From contig CALKUH010000019.1 in assembly GCA_937996795.1 (NCBI GenBank), forward strand, positions 45,890-109,889: 64,000 nucleotides of DNA, given 5' to 3'. The stretch comes from an uncultured Verrucomicrobiota bacterium. Lineage in GTDB: Bacteria; Verrucomicrobiota; Kiritimatiellia; CAIVKH01. Positions 49,050 to 56,437 of the stretch are shown piece after piece (position 1 is the first letter of the stretch; each line of letters starts with the position of its first letter). The notes under the pieces were generated by a model, which worked only from the letters and a program-made list of their open reading frames with translations, was not told the DNA's origin and searched no databases. The translations under genes and the position numbers were made by a program.

Positions 49050-50492
49050 ATGAACTCAACCACCGGACTCCGCTATGAACAAATCGCAGGCGCGCTACAG
49101 GAGGCGATGGCGTCGGGTGTCTTGCGCCCGGGTGATCGCGCGCCCTCCGTTCGCTCGCTCCAGCACCAGCACCGCGTAAGCGCGAGCACGGCCATCAGCG
49201 CCCTGATGTTGCTGGAGAATCAGGGCTGGCTGGAGGCCCGCCCGCGCTCCGGATTTTACGTGCGGCCCCGCCGCGCCGACGAGGTGCCGGAACCGGAGGC
49301 GCCGCGCATGTCCGGCTCCGCCACGCCGATCGGCTTGTCCGGCGCGAGCGCCCGGATTTTCACGGATTCCGCCCGGGATGACGTCGTCCACCTGGGCGCC
49401 GCCATCCCCGCTCCAGCCCTGCTGCCGTGGGAAAAATTGAACCGGCTCTCCGCAACGGAAGCGCGCCGCCTCGGCCCGCGCGCCATCGCCTACGACATGG
49501 CGCCCGGCACGGACCGCCTGCGCCGCGCCATCGCCCGGCGCTACCTGCACGCGGGATGCCCGATGGCGGCGGATGACCTGGTCGTCACCACGGGAGGCCA
49601 GGAGGCTGTGACCCTGGCCCTGCGCGCGGTGTGCAAGGCGGGCGATGTGGTCGCCATCGAGTCTCCGATGTTCTTCGGCATCCTGCAGGTCATGGACGTG
49701 CTCGGTCTCAACGTCGTCGAGATCCCCTGCCACGCCCGAACGGGCATGGACCTGCAGGCGCTGGAGCGCGCCATCCGGCGGCACCGAATCGCCGCATGCG
49801 TCGCCATCCCCCAATTCAACAACCCGCAGGGCAGCTTGATGCCCGAGGAACATAAAAAGGCGCTGGTGGCGATGCTGGGGAAACGGGACATCCCGCTCAT
49901 CGAAGACGATATCTACGGGGAACTCTATTTCGGCCCCACCCGCCCCCGCCCCGCCCTGACGTTTGACAACAAAGGCCTGGTGCTGATGTGCGCCTCCGTT
50001 TCCAAAACGCTTGCGATGGGCTTGCGCACGGGTTGGATTGCGCCGGGCCGCTACCGCGATGCGGTCTTACGCGTGAAGCGCAGCACCAGCGTCGCATCCG
50101 CGACGCTGCCCGCCCATGTGGTCGCCGAATTCCTCACCAACGGCGGCTATGACCATCACCTACGCAGCCTTCGCACGGCCTTGCAGCGGCAGGTCAGCCG
50201 CCTCAGCGAAGCGGTCGCCCAGACCTTTCCCAAGGGCGTCCGCATCACGCGTCCGCAGGGCGGCCTTGTGCTCTGGGTGGAACTTCCGCGCGGCGTTGAC
50301 GCCGTGCGCCTGCACGAAGAGGCATCCGCCGAGCGCATCAGCATCGCACCCGGCCCGCTGTTCTCCGCCCGGGGCAATTTCCGCAACTTCATCCGCCTCA
50401 ATTGCGGTGAACCCTGGTCGCCCCAACACGAACGCGCCCTCACGATCCTCGGACATCTGGCGCAAAAACAATCACGCAAGACCTCGCGATGA
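49050..50492 (+). CDS. MocR-family regulator (GntR HTH fused to aminotransferase)
   Basis: The 480-residue protein joins a GntR winged helix (residues 1-75: RYEQIAGALQEAMASGVLRPGDRAPSVRSL) to a class I aminotransferase domain (about 100-470). VVTTGGQEAVTLALRAV binds the PLP phosphate, IPQFNNPQGSLMP holds the substrate Asn, IEDDIYGELYF the Asp for the PLP ring nitrogen, and ASVSKTLAMGLRTGWIA the lysine that forms the Schiff base. MocR regulators sense an amino compound or vitamin B6 vitamer. A GTAC inverted repeat lies in its promoter. AAGGA precedes the ATG. It overlaps the DinB gene by four bases. A pdxJ gene lies 5 kb away, but there is no PdxST, so the effector is open. Confidence 0.92.
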   Translation: MNSTTGLRYEQIAGALQEAMASGVLRPGDRAPSVRSLQHQHRVSASTAISALMLLENQGWLEARPRSGFYVRPRRADEVPEPEAPRMSGSATPIGLSGASARIFTDSARDDVVHLGAAIPAPALLPWEKLNRLSATEARRLGPRAIAYDMAPGTDRLRRAIARRYLHAGCPMAADDLVVTTGGQEAVTLALRAVCKAGDVVAIESPMFFGILQVMDVLGLNVVEIPCHARTGMDLQALERAIRRHRIAACVAIPQFNNPQGSLMPEEHKKALVAMLGKRDIPLIEDDIYGELYFGPTRPRPALTFDNKGLVLMCASVSKTLAMGLRTGWIAPGRYRDAVLRVKRSTSVASATLPAHVVAEFLTNGGYDHHLRSLRTALQRQVSRLSEAVAQTFPKGVRITRPQGGLVLWVELPRGVDAVRLHEEASAERISIAPGPLFSARGNFRNFIRLNCGEPWSPQHERALTILGHLAQKQSRKTSR

Positions 50493-50977
50493 AAGACCTC
50501 CTGCTCACATACGCGCGCTATCACCACTGGGCCACCGACCGGGTGTTGGAATCGACCAAACCCATTCCTGACGATGCGCGCAAAGCGGACGCCGGGCTGT
50601 ATTTTCGCGGCATCCACGGGACGCTGAATCACCTGCTGCTGGTGGATCGCCTGTGGCTCGGCCGCTTCACCGGAACGCCCTATCCCGTCCGGGACCTCGC
50701 CGAGGAGGTGGACGCGGACTTCACCACGCTTGCGGCCTCGCTGCGTCGCGAAACAGCCGCGTGGGAGTCCTTCGTGGACGGATATCCTGAATCCGAGCTG
50801 GCACAACCGTTTACGTACACCAGCATGCGCGGCGCACTCACCACCGTCCGTCTCGGCGAAGCCCTTTTGCACGTCTTCAACCACGGCACCCACCATCGCG
50901 GCCAGATTTCCGCCATCGTGACCCGCCTGGGTTTTCCAACTCCGGAAACCGATATCGTGGATTTGGTGCGGCTGTAG
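50489..50977 (+). CDS. DinB-family protein
   Basis: The 162-residue protein is a DinB/YfiT-like four-helix bundle. The three metal-binding histidines are visible: one in GTLNHLLLVDRLW at about residue 48 and two in HVFNHGTHHRGQ at about 130 and 134. Such proteins are thiol-S-transferase-like enzymes that use bacillithiol, mycothiol or glutathione in some cases. It is translationally coupled to the MocR regulator (ATGA overlap) and is a candidate target of it. Its stop lies 6 bp from the convergent eboF gene. Confidence 0.9.
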   Translation: MKDLLLTYARYHHWATDRVLESTKPIPDDARKADAGLYFRGIHGTLNHLLLVDRLWLGRFTGTPYPVRDLAEEVDADFTTLAASLRRETAAWESFVDGYPESELAQPFTYTSMRGALTTVRLGEALLHVFNHGTHHRGQISAIVTRLGFPTPETDIVDLVRL

Positions 50978-50983
50978 TGGCCG

Positions 50984-52276
50984 TCAGGTTCGATCGCACC
51001 AGGCGCGTATCGTTGAGGCAAGGTCCACGAGACTCCGCGGGGCGGGGTCGACCGCCAGCGAGGTCGCCCACGCAATTCCGTCATCGCCCGTCGCGCGACC
51101 GTGCGACCCCCTTACCTTTGCGGTGTTCAGGCTGACCGATAACGGAGGCCAGCCAAAGAACAGTTCACACGGGTCGTAACCGGGCTTGTTGTGGATGTCG
51201 ATGTGCGTCGCGTAGTCGGGCGCCTCGCGGCGATCCGTCCACCACGGATACGCAAACCAGGTCCCGCGCTTCGCCACCAGCACCAGGTCGCCCGCGCGCC
51301 GGTGATCGAGCCCGGCGTTGCGACGCGTTTCGCCCTCCAGCACCGTCTCAAGACCCGGCAGGGCGGCCAGCGCGCGGCGCGCGGACGCCTTCGCCTCCGC
51401 ATCGCGCGTGAACACGTGCGCCACCTCGTGATCCACCACGGCAAACGCCGGGCTGTTGAAGAAATCCGGGTACGCCATGCCCTTGATCGACCGCGTCCAA
51501 AACAACCCCGCGTCGCGCAACGCGCGGTTCGGGAACACCGCCGAATCGGTCACTTCCCCAATCGCATAGTCGCCGAACACGATCCACTCGTAGCCGTTCG
51601 CTTCGGCGGCCGCCTTCAGTTTGGCCAGCAACCCCGCCAGCACGTCGCGCGCACGCGCGGCCTGCGGACTGTCCGGTCCGTGGCGCTGCAGGTCGTAGTC
51701 GAGGTGCGGCAAATAGGTGAAGAGCAGGTCCGGCGCGAGCGCCGCATCGCCCATCACGGCGCAGGTCGCGTCGGTGATCCACTCGCTCGATTTTTTTGAC
51801 GCCAGCGGGCCCCAGTAATGCATCAGGTTGAAGCAGCGTCCCGTCTTCGCACACAGCCGCGCATACAAATCCGCCGGCTGCGAGTAGCAATCCTGGATCA
51901 TCCCGCCTTCATGTTTGTGGATCGGGCGCGGCGACAGGACGAGGTCCACGGATTCCCCCAGGCTCTGCTGCCAGAACATCATGCCGACCCTCTTCCCGCG
52001 CGCACGAAAGTCCTCCCAGATGCGGGGGCCTTCCACCAGCGACGAGGACTGTTCCCAGAACAGGACCTTCTTCAATTCCGGGAACCACAGCCCGTTGCCG
52101 ACCAGCCCATGCGTCGACGGCAACGCGCCCGTGCGCATCGTAGCCTGCGCAACGCAGGTGACCGCGGGGAAAACCGGAGCGGCGGATCGGAAGGCCAGGC
52201 CTGGAACAGACATGCGTTCGGCCTGGTTCCAGCCGAGCGCCGCGACATTGATGACGAGCAGTTTGTTTCGGGACAT
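50984..52276 (-). CDS. eboF: EboF-like alkaline phosphatase superfamily protein
   Basis: The 430-residue protein is of the nucleotide pyrophosphatase/phosphodiesterase fold. PAVTCVAQATMRTGALPSTHG carries the catalytic Thr at about residue 40. LPHLDYDLQRHGPDS supplies Asp and His metal ligands and ATHIDIHNKPGYDP a later His. Unlike normal enzymes, the first strand reads INVAALGW rather than containing the usual Asp, and the later Asp-His pair reads GDYAIGE, so one or both metals may be lost. This departure, and the eboB-eboC linkage, fit EboF. It is third in the eboB-eboC-eboF operon. Confidence 0.82.
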   Translation of the reverse strand: MSRNKLLVINVAALGWNQAERMSVPGLAFRSAAPVFPAVTCVAQATMRTGALPSTHGLVGNGLWFPELKKVLFWEQSSSLVEGPRIWEDFRARGKRVGMMFWQQSLGESVDLVLSPRPIHKHEGGMIQDCYSQPADLYARLCAKTGRCFNLMHYWGPLASKKSSEWITDATCAVMGDAALAPDLLFTYLPHLDYDLQRHGPDSPQAARARDVLAGLLAKLKAAAEANGYEWIVFGDYAIGEVTDSAVFPNRALRDAGLFWTRSIKGMAYPDFFNSPAFAVVDHEVAHVFTRDAEAKASARRALAALPGLETVLEGETRRNAGLDHRRAGDLVLVAKRGTWFAYPWWTDRREAPDYATHIDIHNKPGYDPCELFFGWPPLSVSLNTAKVRGSHGRATGDDGIAWATSLAVDPAPRSLVDLASTIRAWCDRT

Positions 52277-52285
52277 GGGGAAAGC

Positions 52286-52308
52286 GGGTGTCGGGTTTCA
52301 GGTGTCGG
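52286..52308. repeat. 23-bp dispersed repeat before eboF
   Basis: Exact second copy of the sequence at 41778-41800 (two GGTGTCGG units around GTTTCA), 9 bp upstream of the eboF start and inside the 38-bp gap after eboC. Confidence 0.85.
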
Positions 52309-52314
52309 TGAAGA

Positions 52315-53232
52315 TTAGCTCGCCGCGAACGAGCGCGCGAGCCATCGATTCAGGGGCCACAAGAGAATGAGCAGAAACGCGGCGGCCATGCTCCAGGCGC
52401 CGGCGCCGGAGGCGAGGCACAGCGCCGCCTGAAGCGGGATCAGCGCGCTGATCAACAACCCGATGCTGCCCGGCGCCATGGCATGCCCGCCCTCGCGCAA
52501 GCGCCACGCGGCGAGGCCCGCCAGCGCAAACGCAAAGAAAAATGCGCCCGCCATGCGGAACTCCGTGTCGCGCGGAAGATCCGCGAGCCGGGCAAACACC
52601 GCCAGCCCCGCCAGCAGCACGCCCGGAGGCGCCCACGCCCACACACCCGGCGTATGATCCGTCATTTCGTGCCGGGCGAGGATCGTGACGGAGACGATAA
52701 ACAGCAGGATCAGGACCGCGGCGGCCAGCGCCGGCGCGGCCCAGACACTGACCAGCGCAGCGCCCAGCAACACGTTCAGTCCGCGACACGCCCCCATGAG
52801 CAACGCGGCGGCCGGCCCGGCCCGGTGCAGCAGGTTGTAACCCGTGATGGCGATCATCAGGATCAGCGCGACAAACAGCGGCATCCGGCCCGCGGAGGCC
52901 GCGCAAGCAACGCCCGCAACAAAACAAAGCGTAAGCACGGCACGGGCCGCCACCGGATGAATCCGGCCGGAAGGCAGCGGGCGATCCGGGCGCTCCCGCG
53001 CATCCACGGGCCGATCCACGAGATCGTTCATGATCAGGCCACCCGCATAGAACAACAGGCTCGCAGCCACAATCCAAAGCACGCTCACATCCGGCGCGAC
53101 GTCCGCGCCCGCGGCGAGCAGGAACCCCGCGATCGGATCACCCGGCACCGTGAACAGGTTCGGCACACGCAACAGCCTCAACCAATCGCGCCATGCATTC
53201 GACTGACCGGGCTCTGGATTCGGGCCGCTCAC
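52315..53232 (-). CDS. eboC: EboC-like UbiA prenyltransferase
   Basis: The 305-residue protein is an integral membrane prenyltransferase of the UbiA superfamily with about eight or nine hydrophobic helices. GGLIMNDLVDRPVDARERP is the first aspartate-rich motif (NDxxDxxxD), and PDRPLPSGRI follows as in the family. The second motif is reduced to ARHEMTDHTPG. It would attach a prenyl chain to an aromatic or polyol acceptor within the membrane. In ebo clusters it lies beside a TatD-like protein, as here: it starts 3 bp after the eboB stop. Confidence 0.87.
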   Translation of the reverse strand: MSGPNPEPGQSNAWRDWLRLLRVPNLFTVPGDPIAGFLLAAGADVAPDVSVLWIVAASLLFYAGGLIMNDLVDRPVDARERPDRPLPSGRIHPVAARAVLTLCFVAGVACAASAGRMPLFVALILMIAITGYNLLHRAGPAAALLMGACRGLNVLLGAALVSVWAAPALAAAVLILLFIVSVTILARHEMTDHTPGVWAWAPPGVLLAGLAVFARLADLPRDTEFRMAGAFFFAFALAGLAAWRLREGGHAMAPGSIGLLISALIPLQAALCLASGAGAWSMAAAFLLILLWPLNRWLARSFAAS

Positions 53233-53235
53233 GCG

Positions 53236-54084
53236 TTACCGCTGGTATTCGCGCGGATGAATGAACGGGATGTTCAGGTCGGGATTAAACCGTCCGCTCT
53301 GCTTGTAGAAGGCCAGCGGGTTGTCGAACAGCAGCTTCGTCACCTGCTTTTCGCCGAAGCCGTTTTCCTTCATGTGGCCCGCGACTTTCACAAGGCTCAA
53401 CGGGTCGGAGGAACCCCAGTCGGCGGAACTGTTCACCCACGTCCGCTCAATGCCCCATTTCTTGAGGATGCCGATGCAGCGTTCGGGATTGAGCTTCGAA
53501 TACGGATACACCGTCATGCCCGCCCACGCGCCGGAGTCGCGCGTCAACTGCATCGTCTCTTCCGTGTTGTGGTCGATCAGAATCCGATCCCAGTCGTAAT
53601 TCAATTCGCGGCACACCGCGATCGTCCGCTCGACGCCCTTCTTCTTGCTCACCGTCGGCGTGTCGTGCGGCGTGTGGATCACGATCAGCATGTTGCGCGC
53701 TTTCGCCATCTCCAGCTGCCGCTGGAACACATGCTCCTCGTTCGCCGTGATGAGGTTGTAGCCGATCTCGCCGACCGCGACGCAGCGCGGATGGTCGAAG
53801 TACGGCCCGATCCCGGCCAGCGTCTCCTCCGCCAGCGCGAGGTTGTCCGCCTCCTTCGGGTTCACCGCGATGCACGCGTAGTGGTCCATGCCGAACCGCG
53901 CCGCACGCACCGTCTCGAATTCGAGGATGTGCTGGAAATAGTCCCAGAACGTCCCCGCGTAGCGTCGCGGCGAACCGAGCCAGAACGAGGGCTCCACGCA
54001 GACGCGGATTCCGTTCTCGTACATCGCCTGCAGATCGTCCGTCGTGCGCGACAGGATGTGGATGTGCGGTTCGATGATGGTCAT
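53236..54084 (-). CDS. eboB: EboB-like TatD-family hydrolase
   Basis: The 282-residue protein is a TIM-barrel metallohydrolase of the TatD family. IEPHIHILSRTTDDL has the HxH metal pair, AVGEIGYNLIT the Glu ligand, VIHTPHDTP and LIDHNTEETM His ligands, and WVNSSADWGSSDP the catalytic Asp. The PSFWLGSPRR and HILEFE blocks are typical of EboB rather than DNase TatD. It heads the eboB-eboC-eboF operon. Its promoter region holds several copies of the TTTACAGACGTTGCAAA-type repeat. Confidence 0.87.
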   Translation of the reverse strand: MTIIEPHIHILSRTTDDLQAMYENGIRVCVEPSFWLGSPRRYAGTFWDYFQHILEFETVRAARFGMDHYACIAVNPKEADNLALAEETLAGIGPYFDHPRCVAVGEIGYNLITANEEHVFQRQLEMAKARNMLIVIHTPHDTPTVSKKKGVERTIAVCRELNYDWDRILIDHNTEETMQLTRDSGAWAGMTVYPYSKLNPERCIGILKKWGIERTWVNSSADWGSSDPLSLVKVAGHMKENGFGEKQVTKLLFDNPLAFYKQSGRFNPDLNIPFIHPREYQR

Positions 54085-54100
54085 GGGCGGCTCCGGCGTT

Positions 54101-54165
54101 TTTACAGAGGCTGTAAATTACAGACGTTGCAAGGCGGCTTCATTCGATTTAACGGACGTTGCAAA
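54101..54165. repeat. Three related copies of the TTTACAGACGTTGCAAA repeat upstream of eboB
   Basis: TTTACAGAGGCTGTAAA (54101-54117) is a perfect inverted repeat around AGG. ATTACAGACGTTGCAA (54117-54132) and TTTAACGGACGTTGCAAA (54148-54165) follow, about 16 and 31 bp apart. They fill the gap between purU and eboB and match the copies at 38183-38232. Confidence 0.8.
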
Positions 54166-54173
54166 CATTCCGT

Positions 54174-55037
54174 TCATTGGAAAACGATCGTGCGGTTCCC
54201 ATACACCAGCACGCGGTGCTCCAGGTGCGCGGCGACGGCGCGGGCGAGCACGAGCTTCTCCACGTCGCGGCCCTTGCGGATCAAATCCTCCACCGAATCG
54301 CGGTGCGACACGCGCGCGATGTCCTGCGCGATGATCGGGCCCGCGTCGAGCTCCTCCGTCACGTAGTGCGAGGTCGCCCCGATGACCTTTACGCCGCGCG
54401 CATAGGCCTGGTGATAGGGGCGCGCGCCGGGGAAGGCGGGCAGGAACGAGTGGTGGATGTTGATCATCCGGTTCGAATAGTGACGGATGAAACCGCCGGT
54501 CACGACCTGCATGTAGCGCGCGAGCACGACGAGGTCGATGCGGTGCTCCGCGAGCAGCGCGAGGGCCTTCGCTTCCTGCGCGGGCTTGTTGGCGGGATCG
54601 ACGGGCAGGTGATGGAACGGGACGCCGAAGCGCTCCGTCACGCCGCGCAGCTCGTCGCGGTTGCTGATGACGAGCGGGATGTCGGCATTCCATTCCCCGC
54701 CCTGCTGGCGCGCGAGCAGTTCGATGAGGCAGTGCGGCTCGCGCGTGACGAACAGGGCGATCCGCGGGCGGAGGTCGCGGCGGCGCACCTCCCATGTCAT
54801 GCCGAAGCGGGCGGCGACGGGGGCGAAGGCGGTGGGAATGTCGTCCAGCGCGAGGTCGAACGCGCGGCGGTCCCATTCCAGCCGCATGAAGAACGCGCGC
54901 GACTCCTCGTCGGAGTGCTGCTCGAGGTCGATGATGTTCCCGCCGTGCTGCGCGATGAACGCAGTGACGGCGGCGACGATGCCCGGCTGGTCGGGACAGC
55001 TGATCAGCAGGACGGCGGCTTGGATGGAGGAGGTCAT
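54174..55037 (-). CDS. purU: Formyltetrahydrofolate deformylase
   Basis: The 287-residue protein has an N-terminal ACT domain (AVLLISCPDQPGIVAAVTAFI, residues 6-26 onward) and a C-terminal formyltransferase-fold domain. MINIHHSFLPAFPGARPYHQAYARGVK holds the catalytic His, and ELDAGPIIAQDIARVSHRD the catalytic Asp. It splits 10-formyl-tetrahydrofolate to formate and tetrahydrofolate, balancing one-carbon units for purine synthesis. The length matches the E. coli enzyme. The ATG at 55037 fits the family start, though no Shine-Dalgarno site is seen. Confidence 0.95.
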   Translation of the reverse strand: MTSSIQAAVLLISCPDQPGIVAAVTAFIAQHGGNIIDLEQHSDEESRAFFMRLEWDRRAFDLALDDIPTAFAPVAARFGMTWEVRRRDLRPRIALFVTREPHCLIELLARQQGGEWNADIPLVISNRDELRGVTERFGVPFHHLPVDPANKPAQEAKALALLAEHRIDLVVLARYMQVVTGGFIRHYSNRMINIHHSFLPAFPGARPYHQAYARGVKVIGATSHYVTEELDAGPIIAQDIARVSHRDSVEDLIRKGRDVEKLVLARAVAAHLEHRVLVYGNRTIVFQ

Positions 55038-55070
55038 GATGTATTGCGCCAAAGCAGAATCACCATGCGC

Positions 55071-55119
55071 TGTAGCCGCGCTCGTTGAGCGCGGTACGCG
55101 GTCAGCGACCGCGTCTACA
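55071..55119. repeat. TGTAG-type three-arm cruciform repeat
   Basis: TGTAG (55071-55075) pairs with CTACA (55115-55119). Inside are two perfect 8-bp hairpins: CCGCGCTC/GAGCGCGG (55076-55083 with 55087-55094) and ACGCGGTC/GACCGCGT (55096-55103 with 55107-55114). Every base but seven is paired. A degenerate copy lies at 27945-28008. It fills the gap between the ferritin-like gene and purU and resembles REP/BIME-type palindromes. Confidence 0.85.
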
Positions 55120-55142
55120 ACCGACAATGGCAGCGCCCAGTC

Positions 55143-55598
55143 TTATTTCTTCGCGTATTCCTTGAGGAAGCTGTTGAACAACTCGCGGTGGCCTTCCTCG
55201 TCGCCGAGTAGTGTGATCGCGAGGTCCTGCGTGACGTAGTCCACGCCGTCGCAGAGCTTGATGAGTTTGTTATAGCCCGCGATCGCGTCCTCCTCGGCGG
55301 CGATGACGCCGCGGATGACGGCCAGCACGTCCGTCGTATCGCGCGGCGGCTGGAGGTGCTTCTGGCGGGCCTCGAATTCAAACGAGCCGGGCACGCGCCC
55401 GCCGATCACCTTGATGCGCTTGGCGAGCTGCTGGGCATGGCCGAGCTCCTCGGCGACATCCGCCGCGAGCGCCGCCTTGATTTCCTCGGCGCGCACGCCG
55501 TCGAGATTGATGGAATTCGCGATGTAGTTCTGGACCGTCTCGAGTTCCTTCCAGTAGGCATCTTCAAGGGCGGCGAGTATCGCTTTGTTCTTCTTCAT
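55143..55598 (-). CDS. Ferritin-like diiron protein (bacterioferritin-type)
   Basis: The 151-residue four-helix protein has the diiron ligand pattern of ferritin-like proteins. WKELETVQNY supplies the first Glu, AEELGHAQQL Glu and His on helix 2, AAEEDAIAGYN a Glu on helix 3 and GDEEGHRELF Glu and His on helix 4. It resembles bacterioferritin and ferritin-like stress proteins more than Dps. The haem-ligand Met of true bacterioferritin is not evident. It likely stores or detoxifies iron in the cytoplasm. It lies between pdxJ and purU on the same strand, but its gaps of about 90-105 bp suggest its own promoter. Confidence 0.88.
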   Translation of the reverse strand: MKKNKAILAALEDAYWKELETVQNYIANSINLDGVRAEEIKAALAADVAEELGHAQQLAKRIKVIGGRVPGSFEFEARQKHLQPPRDTTDVLAVIRGVIAAEEDAIAGYNKLIKLCDGVDYVTQDLAITLLGDEEGHRELFNSFLKEYAKK

Positions 55599-55676
55599 CT
55601 GGTGCCTCCGGTGGTGATGTGGGAGTCGAGATTACACCCGGCCGGCGCGGGAAACAAGAGGCGGAAGGATCGCAGC

Positions 55677-55710
55677 CGCTCCCCGCTACCCGTTCCCCGC
55701 TCCCCGCCCC
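55677..55710. repeat. 7-bp G-rich tandem repeat spanning the pdxJ stop
   Basis: On the - strand, four units of the GGGGAGC type (GGGGAGC, GGGGAAC, GGGTAGC, GGGGAGC) follow one another. The TAG of pdxJ lies within the third unit, so the repeat defines the C-terminal residues of PdxJ. Confidence 0.75.
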
Positions 55711-56420
55711 GCCATCCCCCGCAGCATCTCGGCGACCGCCTCGTGCAGGCCGGTGAAGACGGCGCGGGCGATGATGCTGTGGCCGATGTTCAGCGTGTCG
55801 AGGTGCGGCATGCGCAGGATGCCGGGCAGGTTCTGGAGGTTGATGCCGTGACCCGCGTTGACTTTTAGTCCCGCGGCATGCGCGATGCGGGCGCCGTCGA
55901 TAAGGCGGGCGAGTTCCGCGGCCGCTTCATCGCCCTGCTCTTCGCAGTAGGTGCCGGTGTGCAGCTCAATGTATGGCGCGCCCAGCACCACCGCGGCTTC
56001 AATCTGGCGTGGGTCCGGAGCAATAAACAAACTGACGACAATCCCCGCGTCGCAAAGCGCCTTCACCGTGGACTCCAGCGCCGCGCGCTGGCCGGCAGCG
56101 TCGAGTCCGCCCTCGGTGGTGAGTTCCTGCCGGCGCTCGGGCACGAGGCAGACCTCGTCCGGCTTGAGGCGGAGCGCGATCGCGAGGATCTCCGCGGAAT
56201 TCGCCATCTCGAGGTTCAGCGGCAACACGCGCTCCGCCGCGAGACGCTCCACGTCGCGATCCTGGATGTGGCGCCGGTCCTCGCGCAAATGAACGGTGAT
56301 GCCGTGCGCGCCCGCCCGCGCGCAGATGCGCGCCGCGTCGATGGGGTCGGGATAGCAGGTGCCGCGCACCTGCCGCAGTGTCGCCACATGATCGATGTTT
56401 ACGCCCAACCTCATGCCCAT
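55686..56420 (-). CDS. pdxJ: Pyridoxine 5'-phosphate synthase
   Basis: The 244-residue TIM barrel is PdxJ. RLGVNIDHVATLRQVRGT opens it with the substrate-site Asn, Asp and His. ITVHLREDRRHIQD is the phosphate and metal region, VCLVPERRQELTTEGGLD the conserved Glu and Arg loop and LKVNAGHGIN the closing strand. It joins 1-deoxy-D-xylulose 5-phosphate to 3-amino-1-hydroxyacetone phosphate in the DXP-dependent B6 pathway. The start may be ATG 56420 or 56414. The extreme C-terminus (RGAGNG) comes from a DNA repeat. Confidence 0.96.
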   Translation of the reverse strand: MGMRLGVNIDHVATLRQVRGTCYPDPIDAARICARAGAHGITVHLREDRRHIQDRDVERLAAERVLPLNLEMANSAEILAIALRLKPDEVCLVPERRQELTTEGGLDAAGQRAALESTVKALCDAGIVVSLFIAPDPRQIEAAVVLGAPYIELHTGTYCEEQGDEAAAELARLIDGARIAHAAGLKVNAGHGINLQNLPGILRMPHLDTLNIGHSIIARAVFTGLHEAVAEMLRGMAGRGAGNG

Positions 56421-56437
56421 GGTCCCCCTGTGCCTTC

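Noticed and set aside
54101..54165. Possible CRISPR array upstream of eboB
   Set aside because: Only three divergent 16-18-bp units with spacing too short for spacers, and no cas genes nearby.
52483..54366. 627-codon + strand frame across eboB and eboC
   Set aside because: Arg/His-rich shadow of two genes with family motifs; it crosses their intergenic boundary and ends among repeats.
55071..55119. Possible tRNA-like gene
   Set aside because: The cruciform has only two inner arms, no anticodon loop or TPsiC loop, and is 49 bp long.
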